From: Calditrichota bacterium
GTDB lineage: Bacteria > Calditrichota > Calditrichia > Calditrichales > Calditrichaceae
NCBI GenBank assembly: GCA_013151275.1
Contig: JAADIP010000042.1
Coordinates: forward strand, 1-64,000
DNA length: 64,000 nucleotides
Direction: 5' to 3'
Part shown: in pieces, positions 42,979-51,700 of the stretch
How the letters are laid out: each line of letters opens with the position of its first letter
Position numbering within the stretch: the first letter of the stretch is position 1
Notes under the pieces: generated by a model
The model's database searches: none
Told to the model about the DNA's origin: nothing
Seen by the model: only the letters and a program-made list of their open reading frames with translations
Position numbers and translations under genes: made by a program

Positions 42979-44469
42979 ATGGCTAAAGATTTAAAAGAAC
43001 GTACAAAAGTTGCGGTTTTGTGGAATATTTTTAATATCGTTTTTTCCAAAACTTCCCGTTTATTAACCTCCATTGTTTTGGCTCGGATTCTTTTTCCCGA
43101 AGATTTCGGGCTGTACGGCGTGAGTTTAATTGTCATCCGTTTCGGACGGAGGCTGACAAATTTCGGTTTTTCCACTGTTCTTATTCAGAAGAAGGAAATC
43201 GATAAATCGGAAGTGAACACGGTTTTTACCGCCAGCCTGGTTATCAATTTAACGGTTTTCGTGATTTTGTTTTTCGGAGCTCCTTATTTTGCCGCCTTTG
43301 TTCATAACGATCGGGTGGTCAATTTGGTAAGGGTTATTTCGACCGCGTTTGTTTTAAATACATTTATTATGGTAGCCGAAAGCCTGTTAAAGCGCGATTT
43401 GAATTTTAAGGCGATCTCCATTTCGCGCTCGGTCAGGTCTGTTTCCAATAACATTATTGCCATTACTTTGGCTATTCTAAACTTCGGGGTCTGGAGTTTG
43501 ATCGGCGGCGAAATTATTGCCGTTGTTATTAATTTAGTGCTTATTATGATCTATTCGCGCTGGACGCCGCAAATCTATTTTAAATTCTCTATTTTTAAAC
43601 GTTTGTATTCTTATGGGATGCGGGTCTCTTTTGTACAATATCTGAATTATTTTATTAACAACATCGACTATCTTTTAATAAGCCGGTTTTTGGGAATGAC
43701 GGCATTGGGATACTATGAACGCGCGTTCAACCTGATGGATATGACCCGTCGTCAAATCGGAAGGTCAATGAACGAAGCCTTATTCTCCGCATTTTCTCGG
43801 ATTAAAGAGGACGAAGAGCGCGTCGCTAAAAATCTTAAACAGGTATTGAATTACACTTCGCTGATAGCCTATCCTATTTTAATCGGATTAATCTTTCTTG
43901 CGCCTTCGGTGGTTTACAATTTGTACGGACCCAAGTGGGAGCAAACGATTGTGCCGCTGCAAATTATGAGCGTTTCCGGATTGTTTAACACCATCATAAC
44001 CGCGTTCTTTCCCGTAATTTTCGCAATGGATTTTATTAACGCCAGGATAAAGGCGCAAGCGGTTTATCTTATTTTATTGACCGGAATGATTTACGCTTCC
44101 ATTTCCTACGGAATTAACGGCGTGGCTATGGCGGTTGTGGTTTCCAGCGTTGTTTACGGAGTTTTGATTTTAAGAGTTATCGTAAAAAAACTGCCCTTTA
44201 CAATGAAGGATTTCTGGCAGACTCAAAAAGCTCCGTTTATTTACAGCTTGTTTCAGATCGGTCTCTCGTTCCTTTCGATCAGAATTTTTACTCCTTATTT
44301 TAAACTCACCAGTATTCCCATGTTTTTCATTTTGGCGTCTTCTTCGGTGATTGCCTTTTTATTGGCTCATTTAATATTTCGTTTTCCGGCATATAGCAAT
44401 TTACTAAAAGAATTTACCGGAATGATTCTCAAAACCAAAAAACCCGCGGAAGGAGTAAGCGGCAAATGA
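42979..44469 (+). CDS. Oligosaccharide flippase (Wzx, MOP superfamily)
   Basis: A 496-residue inner-membrane protein with about fourteen hydrophobic helices. The N-terminus (VLWNIFNIVFSKTSRLLTSIVLARILFPEDFGLYGVSL) and the conserved middle (FINNIDYLLISRFLGMTALGYYERAFNLMDM) match the polysaccharide-flippase branch of MOP transporters. It is expected to move the lipid-linked repeat unit to the periplasmic face, ahead of the polymerase/ligase encoded downstream. The stop overlaps the LarA-like start by four bases. Confidence 0.93.
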   Translation: MAKDLKERTKVAVLWNIFNIVFSKTSRLLTSIVLARILFPEDFGLYGVSLIVIRFGRRLTNFGFSTVLIQKKEIDKSEVNTVFTASLVINLTVFVILFFGAPYFAAFVHNDRVVNLVRVISTAFVLNTFIMVAESLLKRDLNFKAISISRSVRSVSNNIIAITLAILNFGVWSLIGGEIIAVVINLVLIMIYSRWTPQIYFKFSIFKRLYSYGMRVSFVQYLNYFINNIDYLLISRFLGMTALGYYERAFNLMDMTRRQIGRSMNEALFSAFSRIKEDEERVAKNLKQVLNYTSLIAYPILIGLIFLAPSVVYNLYGPKWEQTIVPLQIMSVSGLFNTIITAFFPVIFAMDFINARIKAQAVYLILLTGMIYASISYGINGVAMAVVVSSVVYGVLILRVIVKKLPFTMKDFWQTQKAPFIYSLFQIGLSFLSIRIFTPYFKLTSIPMFFILASSSVIAFLLAHLIFRFPAYSNLLKEFTGMILKTKKPAEGVSGK

Positions 44470-45680
44470 AGTCGATTAGTTTGCCCTGGGGCGCCTGGTA
44501 TTACGATACGCAGGAGGTTCTGAAAGTATCCGACGAATGGCAGGTGGATGTGTTTAAACTGCGCGATCGTCAGCCCCTTCCGGAACAGCAGATGAGAGAG
44601 AGGTTGCGGAATCTTACCGACCAAATCACGCAAAAAAAGCCGGACTCTGTGGTGATTGTCGTTGACGACTTGACGCGTCCCGTTTACCTTGGGGATTTAT
44701 TGCGGATAATATTGAACGAATTGAATTCCTGCGGAATCAGCCGTTCCGCCGTAACGATCTTAATCGGTCTCGGCGCGCATCGACCGTTAACCGACGAAGA
44801 GATGGCAAAAAAATTAGGCAGAGAAATTCAGGAAAATTACACCTGCGTCAATCATAAGCCGGAAGATACGGTGCCTACCGGAGAGCAGTGGGGCAAAACA
44901 GAATTAAAATTGAATCGTCATTTTTTAAAGGCGGATTTTAAAATTGTGATTAGCGGATTAACGCCCCATAGTTTTGCCGGATTCAGCGGCGGAGCCAAGA
45001 TGCTGATTCCGGGTATTTCCGATATGGAAATAATCAGTAAAACGCACAAATCGGTTTTAATGGGATTTATGGGGAAACTGGGCGATGTTGAACACAATCG
45101 TTTCCGTAACGTTATAGAATCGTTGATTAGAGAAGTGGGCATCGATTATTTTGTGGGGGTTGTGCTTAACGGAGACCGAACAATTGCCGATATCTATTGC
45201 GGGGATTATATCGAAGCGCATCGGAAAGCGGCAATAAAAGCCAGGGAACAATACCGGATTGATTTGAAAAATAATTCGCCCTATGATCTTGTTATTTTAA
45301 ACGCCTTTCCTAAAGATACGGAATTACTTCAGGCGGAAAACGGTTTTATTCCTTTGAAATCAGCCGGAAATAATCTTGTTAAAGAAGGCGGCGTGGTGGT
45401 ATTAACATCCGCCTGTTCGGAAGGCATGGGATATCATGGTTTGTTCGGTCCCGGAGGGCTATTGTATCGGTCGCCCAGACCGTTACGTTTTTTAAAGGAC
45501 AGGCATTTCGCCTTTTATTCGCCCAATTTAACCGAAGATCAGTTTTTTCAACTGTATTCCGAAGAATACGCTTTTTTCAGGGAGAAAGATTTGTTGATGA
45601 AATATCTGGAAAATTTATTGCCGCAAAAAGCCAGGGTCGCGGTTTTTCCTTTTGCCAGTTTACAATTAGTGAGTGCCTGA
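44466..45680 (+). CDS. Lactate racemase LarA homolog (DUF2088)
   Basis: A 404-residue LarA-like protein. Conserved residues are H105 (GLGAHRPLT), H168 (TPHSFAG), K178 (FSGGAK) and H194 (SKTHKS). The spacing 168-178-194 is exactly that of H174-K184-H200 in Lactobacillus plantarum LarA, where K184 holds the nickel pincer cofactor and H200 binds nickel. DDLTRP near residue 70 is also conserved. It is therefore likely a nickel-pincer racemase or epimerase of a 2-hydroxy acid or sugar acid. The cofactor genes larB, larC and larE are not in the window. The gene is embedded in the polysaccharide operon, overlapping the flippase gene by four bases. Confidence 0.9.
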   Translation: MKSISLPWGAWYYDTQEVLKVSDEWQVDVFKLRDRQPLPEQQMRERLRNLTDQITQKKPDSVVIVVDDLTRPVYLGDLLRIILNELNSCGISRSAVTILIGLGAHRPLTDEEMAKKLGREIQENYTCVNHKPEDTVPTGEQWGKTELKLNRHFLKADFKIVISGLTPHSFAGFSGGAKMLIPGISDMEIISKTHKSVLMGFMGKLGDVEHNRFRNVIESLIREVGIDYFVGVVLNGDRTIADIYCGDYIEAHRKAAIKAREQYRIDLKNNSPYDLVILNAFPKDTELLQAENGFIPLKSAGNNLVKEGGVVVLTSACSEGMGYHGLFGPGGLLYRSPRPLRFLKDRHFAFYSPNLTEDQFFQLYSEEYAFFREKDLLMKYLENLLPQKARVAVFPFASLQLVSA

Positions 45681-45683
45681 GCC

Positions 45684-47002
45684 ATGCCTGTAAGCGCCAT
45701 AATTTTTTTACTTATCTATTTTACGGGTTTAATTCTGACTTTCAGACATCCGTATTTCGGCGTAGCCACCTATATTTTCGAATGGCACAATCATCCGCCG
45801 TATATGTGGTGGGGAAGCGGTTTGCCCGATTTGCGCTGGTCGTTATTAGTTTCGGTTGTTACGCTGATCAGTCTGATAATTAATTACAAAAAATTAAAAC
45901 CGTTACGCGGCGCGAGTTATAAATTGATCTGGTGGCTGGTTGCATTAACGATATGGATGTACTTTGTAAGCGCCTTTTATGCGATTGACGCGCACAGAAG
46001 TTTCAGAAAAGCGGAAATTTTTTACAAACTTACCATTCACCATTCAGGTCTTTTTAATGATGCTCATTCTCAGAGAAACCAAGCATTTCCGGTTTGTGAT
46101 CTGGGTTATGCTGCTGGGAGTCGCCAATTTCGGGAGAATCGCTTACGAACGGGGCTCGAATCGAAATCTTGGGGTTATCGCTCCGAATTCCACCGAAGAA
46201 AACGCCATTTCCGCCCATGTTGCGTCCATGCTGCCGTTTTTCGGATTGTATTTTTTAATCGGGCGTAATTGGGAAAAAATTGTATGTCTTTTGTCTCTTC
46301 CTTTCCTGGTCAATCTGATCATATTGGCAAATTCCCGCGGCAGCTTTATTGCCGTTATTGTGCTCGGTTTTTTGGGATTAATCTGGATTAAAGGCAAATT
46401 ACCGATGGCGGGTGTTGCTGGGGATTATCGGCGGCATAATTCTGGTTCTTATGCTGGGAAACGAGCAGTTCTGGCAAAGGCAAAAAACAATCGACAGTTA
46501 TCAGCAGGAAGGCTCAGCCATGAGTCGCATTTATTTGTGGCGCGGGGCTATTAAAATGTGGGCAGACTACCCGTTAGGCGTCGGAGGAGACGGCTATCAG
46601 ATATTAGCCCCCGATTATGTCCCTGAGCTGGTTGAAGTCATGGAAGAAAAAGGCGTTAAGACCGTGCACAATACCTTTCTTCTGGCGCTGGTCGAATGGG
46701 GCTTTATAGGTTTCATCCTGTTTAACGGGTTTTTAATCCATGTATTTCTCATTTTAGGGCGAATACGTAAAGAACGCGCAAAGTCGCCCGGTTATCGCTA
46801 CTATGTGGATGCCATGGCAATTCAAATGGGGCTTATCGGAATTTTAACAGCCGGATCTTTTCATAACCGCCTCTATGCCGAAGTTGTTTACTGGTTTGGC
46901 GCTTTTGCCGTTTCTTTGCGTAATATTCAAAAAGAAGAAATCTATGCCCTGCAAGAGGAGGAAATGGCTGAAGAGATTGCCGGAGAGTCCGATGATGGCT
47001 GA
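45684..47002 (+). pseudogene. Exosortase-A-type O-antigen ligase/polymerase, broken by two +1 frameshifts
   Basis: Three consecutive frames encode pieces of one multi-helix Wzy/O-antigen ligase: 45684-46268 (frame 0), about 46046-46554 (frame +1), 46412-47002 (frame +2). The first break coincides with a perfect 7-bp tandem duplication ACCATTC-ACCATTC (46032-46045); dropping one copy joins FYKLTIQVFLMMLIL. The second fits one extra G in GGG at 46410-46412. With both corrected the frame is exactly 437 codons. The N-terminus (RHPYFGVATYIFEWHNHPPYMWWG) resembles the O-glycosylation ligase family associated with exosortase A, and AVWSRIYLWRGAIKMW-like and KTVHNTFLLALVEWG segments are Wzy_C-like. 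Whether the breaks are real or sequencing errors cannot be told from one sequence. Confidence 0.88.
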
Positions 47003-48377
47003 TCCCAAAAACATTTTACTTTTAACGATAAATTTTCCTCCCAACCCGTCGGTGGGCACGAAAAGAGTTTCAAAGATTCTCAAATATATCGATCAAAAGC
47101 GGTTTTGTTTTTCCGTTTTAACCTTAAAAACCAAATATTACGATGCGGAATTGGGTAAATTAATGGGCAATTACCATAAAATTCCCGCATCGGTTAAGGT
47201 TTACAGAACGGATAAATCGGATTTCACAAAATATTTTACGATTATCAAACAATGGTTTAAGCGTAGCAATAAAAGAAGCGTAAAAAATAATTCAGCCGAA
47301 CCTTATTCGCATAAGCAATCATCGCCCAAAAGTAAGACCGATAATAAGCCGAATATTGTTAACAGATTAACGGACAAAATCCGCAATTTTACTTTTTTCT
47401 TTTTTGAATTTCCCGATAAACATATCGGATGGCTGCCCCACGCCATTGTTGAGGGAGTGCGTTTAATCCGTGTCCGGAATATAGATATCATCTTCACCAC
47501 GGCGCCCCCGCATTCGGTTTTTATTATTGCCTTAATCTTAAAAAAACTGACCCATAAAAAATTAGTGCTGGATTTCCGCGATCCCTGGGCAATTTCCCGC
47601 TGGGACAGGGGCAATCCCGTGCGATACGCTCTGGAACGTGTATTGGAAAATTTAGTTGTCCGGAGCGCGGATCTGATCTTTTTTGTAACCGAAAAAATGC
47701 GCGACGAGTATGTGAATTTGTATAAAAAACAGAATCCGGAAAAGTTCAAAGTGTTTTACAACGGATTCGATCCCGAAGACTTTGTTGTGAAAGGCGACCG
47801 GCAAGATAAAAAAAAGAAAAACGAAAAGGCAAAACGCTTTGTTCATCTCGGTACGTTATACAAACGCCGGAATCCGCAGCCGTTATTAATTGCCGTTAAA
47901 GAACTTCACGAGCAGGGATTAATAAGTCCCGATACGCTTCAAATCGAATTTATCGGCAGCGTGGTAAAAGAAGTAAAATTCATATTCCGCAAAATAGAAG
48001 AGCTCGGGATTCGGGATTATGTTCGCTTCACCTCTCACTTGAGTTTTGATCGAAGTATTGCCATTATGCTACAAGCCGATGTGCTTTTGCTGATCCAGCC
48101 GGAGACCGATCTTCAAATTCCAGCCAAATTATTCGAATATATTTATACAAAGAAACCCATTTTAGCCATCGCGGAGGAAAACAGCGCCACGCATCAGGTT
48201 ATAAAACAGGGCAAAATGGGATTGTTTACGCCTTCAAAGGACGTTGCCGCCATTAAGGATGCAATTCTGAAATTATTAAATAACTCCGTGCGCTTTGATC
48301 CGGATACCGATTATATCAATCAGTTCAATTACAAATATTACATCAAACAATTCGAGAATTATTTAGATGACATCTAA
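46995..48377 (+). CDS. Family 4 glycosyltransferase
   Basis: A 460-residue GT4 (GT-B fold). N-terminal LLLTINFPPNPSVGTKRVSKIL (acceptor side), then an Asn/Lys/Ser-rich insert (about 85-130), DFRDPWAISRWDRG, YNGFDPEDFV, HLGTLYKRRNPQPLL and the donor-site QIPAKLFEYIYTKKPILAI. The second of two adjacent ATGs (46995) is taken because CGGAGAG lies 7 bp upstream; 46992 is also possible. The start overlaps the end of the ligase gene. Confidence 0.88.
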   Translation: MADPKNILLLTINFPPNPSVGTKRVSKILKYIDQKRFCFSVLTLKTKYYDAELGKLMGNYHKIPASVKVYRTDKSDFTKYFTIIKQWFKRSNKRSVKNNSAEPYSHKQSSPKSKTDNKPNIVNRLTDKIRNFTFFFFEFPDKHIGWLPHAIVEGVRLIRVRNIDIIFTTAPPHSVFIIALILKKLTHKKLVLDFRDPWAISRWDRGNPVRYALERVLENLVVRSADLIFFVTEKMRDEYVNLYKKQNPEKFKVFYNGFDPEDFVVKGDRQDKKKKNEKAKRFVHLGTLYKRRNPQPLLIAVKELHEQGLISPDTLQIEFIGSVVKEVKFIFRKIEELGIRDYVRFTSHLSFDRSIAIMLQADVLLLIQPETDLQIPAKLFEYIYTKKPILAIAEENSATHQVIKQGKMGLFTPSKDVAAIKDAILKLLNNSVRFDPDTDYINQFNYKYYIKQFENYLDDI

Positions 48378-49521
48378 AAAATTAACAATCGTCCATCTGG
48401 TAAATTTTTTGTCTCCCGCCGGAAAAGAAGTGGGAATCGTCAAACTGGTCAATGCGCTCGACGAATCAAAATTTTCTTCCATTCTCATTGTGTTGGACAG
48501 GGCGTTTGACACATTAAAGCTCGATCAAAACAAAACAAAATTGATCGAATTGAAAAAGGGGGAAGGCAACGATTTCTCTTTAATCAAAAAACTGAAAAAG
48601 ATTTTTCGGGAAGAACGGGTGGATATCGTTCACACCCATTCGTGGGGAACTCTTGTCGAAGGAATATTAGCAGCAAAAATAGCGCGCGTTCCGGTTGTTT
48701 TACACGGGGAGCACGGAACGTTTCATCGTGATTTCAAACGCAGAATCGTTCAACGTCTTTTCTTCTCATTGACAGATCAGGTTTTGTCGGTTTCCGCTTT
48801 ATTGGCTGACGATATAAGCCGCCAGATAGGAATTAAACGGGAAAAAATTTATACCATACTGAACGGAGTGGATGTAAAACGGTTTTCTCCGGATGCGGAA
48901 AAACGCGACTACTATCGCCGAAAACTTAATGTATCGGATAGCGATATTATTATCGGCACGGTCGGAAGACCCATGAAGGTGAAAAATCATCGGTTAATGA
49001 TTTTGGCATTAAAACGCCTAAAAGAAAAAGGGTACCCCGTTCGCTTCGCCATCGTCGGGGATACGCCGAAATTTTCGCTTCGGGCGGAATTGGAATCTCT
49101 GGCTAAAAAATTGAAGGTGTCGGACTTTGTGGATTTTTTGGGCTTTCAGAGCGATATTCCCGGTTTTCTGAATTCCTTTGATATTTTTGTGCTGCCTTCA
49201 TTAAGCGAAGGTTGTTCCAATGTAATTCAGGAAGCCATGGCAACGGGACTTCCGGTAGTTGCGAGCAATGTGGGCGGAAATCCGGAATTGATTACACATA
49301 ACTTTGACGGAATTCTGTTCGCTTCCGATTCGGTTGATGAATTGGTGCACGCTTTAATCGGGCTGATGGAAAATCCTCAAAAAGCAAAGAAGCTTGCTCA
49401 AAACGCTCTGAAGACCGCCCGCGAAAAATTCGCCTTACGAAAAATGGTTGAAAATTACCAGAATCTTTATCTGACAATGTTCGAAAAAAAAGCGGAAACT
49501 AATTCCGGTCTTAAAGAATAG
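48367..49521 (+). CDS. Family 4 glycosyltransferase
   Basis: A 384-residue cytoplasmic GT4: VHLVNFLSPAGKEVGIVKLV and VHTHSWGTLVEGI (acceptor domain), ILNGVDVKRFSP, IGTVGRPMKVKNHRLMILAL, and the E-x7-E donor motif in PSLSEGCSNVIQEAMATGLP. Substrates are unknown. It overlaps the preceding glycosyltransferase gene by 11 bp, so the two are cotranslated. Confidence 0.92.
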   Translation: MTSKKLTIVHLVNFLSPAGKEVGIVKLVNALDESKFSSILIVLDRAFDTLKLDQNKTKLIELKKGEGNDFSLIKKLKKIFREERVDIVHTHSWGTLVEGILAAKIARVPVVLHGEHGTFHRDFKRRIVQRLFFSLTDQVLSVSALLADDISRQIGIKREKIYTILNGVDVKRFSPDAEKRDYYRRKLNVSDSDIIIGTVGRPMKVKNHRLMILALKRLKEKGYPVRFAIVGDTPKFSLRAELESLAKKLKVSDFVDFLGFQSDIPGFLNSFDIFVLPSLSEGCSNVIQEAMATGLPVVASNVGGNPELITHNFDGILFASDSVDELVHALIGLMENPQKAKKLAQNALKTAREKFALRKMVENYQNLYLTMFEKKAETNSGLKE

Positions 49522-49594
49522 TATCATTCACTGAAGGTTTAAATTAACGCAAAATGCATGTAAGCTTTGTAAACGTTAAAAAGGACTTTGTTTA

Positions 49595-50617
49595 ATGCGT
49601 TCAAAGATTAAGTCGTTCTATTTTCAATTCCTTGATAAATCCAGATTCAATAAATTTGTTCGTTTATTAAAAAAGCCTTCCGTAACCATACTTACCTATC
49701 ATTCGGTTGTGCCCGACGATTCTCCCGTAAAGAGTTTTGAATACCGAAATTGTGTGGCGGAAAGCGCTTTTAATCGACAACTGGATTTTCTGAAAAAGAA
49801 CTTTAAGGTTATTTCGCTGGAAGAAGCGGTGGAAAAAATTGAAAATAATAATCTCGAGGGTCATTATATCGTGATTACCTTCGATGACGGGTATCATAAT
49901 AATTATGCTTACGCTCTTCCCGTTTTAAAAAAGCATCGGTTAACTGCGTGTTTTTTTGTCACCACCGGTTTGATTGATTCCAATGATTGCTTGTGGACGG
50001 ATTGGATTACCTATCTTTTAATGAAAAGCGCGAAGAAAAGGGTAAAAGTGACTTTCGAAGGAGAAGAACTGGAATTTGATTTGGGATCGGTAGGCGAACG
50101 GATTCAGGCTTCCATGACGCTGCGGAGGCGACTTAAAGAGTCTTCTTTTTTCACGGCTGAAAATGTATTGTCGCAGTTGAAAGAGCAAATTAATAATCTT
50201 CCTCCTCCGGTTGAAGCGGAACCCGACAGGTATGCGTTTATGACCTGGCAAGAAGTAATAAGCTTGGCTGAAAACGGAATGGCTGTCGGCTCGCATACCC
50301 ACAGACACACGCTGTTAAGTATGATCCGGGATCAGGAGGTAAGGTACGAATTAAAACACTCCAAGGAGGAGATCGAATCGCATACTTGTAAAGAGTGCTC
50401 TTTTTTCGCCTATCCCAACGGGCAATTGTCGGATTTTAAAACAAGCCATTTCAGAATATTATCCGATTTGAAATACAAAGCAGCGGTTACGCAGGTTTCG
50501 GGCACAAACTACAACGACGCGAATCTGTTCCTTTTAAAACGAATAAACATCAGCAATCTGATGACCTTAGCGGTGTTTAAAGCCTATGTTTCGGGAAGTT
50601 TTAAAAAAAGAAAGTGA
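49595..50617 (+). CDS. Polysaccharide deacetylase (NodB homology)
   Basis: A 340-residue carbohydrate esterase family 4-like enzyme. Metal and catalytic motifs: TFDDGYHNN (DD pair), GSHTHRHTLLS (H-x3-H type zinc ligands) and FAYPNGQ. It removes N- or O-acetyl groups from sugars. There is no signal peptide, so it may act on a lipid-linked or nucleotide-linked precursor in the cytoplasm, or the N-terminal helix may associate with membrane. AAAAAGGA precedes the ATG. It begins a new run after a 73-bp gap. Confidence 0.9.
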   Translation: MRSKIKSFYFQFLDKSRFNKFVRLLKKPSVTILTYHSVVPDDSPVKSFEYRNCVAESAFNRQLDFLKKNFKVISLEEAVEKIENNNLEGHYIVITFDDGYHNNYAYALPVLKKHRLTACFFVTTGLIDSNDCLWTDWITYLLMKSAKKRVKVTFEGEELEFDLGSVGERIQASMTLRRRLKESSFFTAENVLSQLKEQINNLPPPVEAEPDRYAFMTWQEVISLAENGMAVGSHTHRHTLLSMIRDQEVRYELKHSKEEIESHTCKECSFFAYPNGQLSDFKTSHFRILSDLKYKAAVTQVSGTNYNDANLFLLKRINISNLMTLAVFKAYVSGSFKKRK

Positions 50618-50674
50618 CATCTGATTTTACGGTCGAAATTAAAATAAAACATGGAATAAGAAGCAATTTTTAAA

Positions 50675-51700
50675 ATGGTATTCTTTAAAACAAAATTTAA
50701 TCACTCACAATTTATGAACGAGGTCGTCGAAGATTTTGCGATTAACGCCGATTTAGCGATGCGCGAATACGTCATTGAAAACATTTTGATAAGACCATTT
50801 TCAGTTGTTTATAAAATCCGGATTTTTTTTGACAACCAAAAAAACCGCGTCTATTATGCGAAATATTATAAAAAAACAAACAATACCGCAAAAGACCCGG
50901 GAGTAATCGAAAGAGATTTTAAAACCACTCAATATTGGTACAATCGTTTTAAACACCATGAAAAATTCAAGGTGATTAAACCCGTTTATTATAGCTCCGA
51001 ACATTCCGTTCTTATTACGGAAGAAAGCAAGGGCGCAAATTTGAGCCGCTTAATAAACAGGTACGGACAATTTTTCCCTTCTTTGAGTATTCGACAAAAA
51101 TTACTTTTTAACGTTAAACTGGCGGGGCAGTGGTTAAATTACTTTCAATCGCTGGCTATTGAAGAGGATTACGAAGAACTGACTTTGGAAAAATTACTCG
51201 AATATATTACGATCCGGTTGGAACGCCTCGTAAAAAATCCCAAGGTTTCTTTCGATGAAAAATTACGGGAAAAAGTTATCGCCTTTGTCAACGAACAATG
51301 GCAGTCCGCCCGAAAAGATGATTTGAAACATTGCTACCTGCATTCCGATCTCAGTCTTTCAAATGTGTTAATTTTCAATAATTCCGTAACGGTGCTGGAT
51401 TTCAATAAGAAGGAAGTCGGTTCAAAATTCAAAGACGTGGCTCGTTTTTACCATCAATTGGCTCTGCTGGAGAATAAGCCGACTTTTAGCAAACGATTTG
51501 TGCACAAGTTAAAGACGTCGTTTCTTGAGGGGTATGGGTTGAAGGACGCGACCGAAAAGCCGTTGTTTAAGGTCTATTACATTATTCACATGATCAATCA
51601 TTTAAATAAAAGCTCCCGCTACTGGGAACACAATTTTTTTGAAAATCTTTACAACCGTTGGATCGTCTGGAAATCTTTAAAAGAGTTTATTGAGCAATGA
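50675..51700 (+). CDS. Aminoglycoside phosphotransferase-like small-molecule kinase
   Basis: A 341-residue protein with a eukaryotic-like kinase fold of the APH/choline kinase group. The catalytic loop is CYLHSDLSLSNVLIF (H-x-D-x4-N) and the metal site VLDFNKKE replaces the D-F/L-G/E motif. The N-terminal lobe has KYYKKTNN (possible ATP lysine) and ITEESKGANLSRL (hinge). It may phosphorylate a sugar or lipid intermediate; similar kinases occur in glycan loci but their roles are poorly defined. The stop overlaps the heparinase-like start (ATGA). Confidence 0.78.
   Translation: MVFFKTKFNHSQFMNEVVEDFAINADLAMREYVIENILIRPFSVVYKIRIFFDNQKNRVYYAKYYKKTNNTAKDPGVIERDFKTTQYWYNRFKHHEKFKVIKPVYYSSEHSVLITEESKGANLSRLINRYGQFFPSLSIRQKLLFNVKLAGQWLNYFQSLAIEEDYEELTLEKLLEYITIRLERLVKNPKVSFDEKLREKVIAFVNEQWQSARKDDLKHCYLHSDLSLSNVLIFNNSVTVLDFNKKEVGSKFKDVARFYHQLALLENKPTFSKRFVHKLKTSFLEGYGLKDATEKPLFKVYYIIHMINHLNKSSRYWEHNFFENLYNRWIVWKSLKEFIEQ

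Noticed and set aside
44466-45680. LarA homolog as part of a complete lactate racemization operon
   Set aside because: No larB, larC, larE or transport genes are adjacent; the neighbours are all polysaccharide genes.
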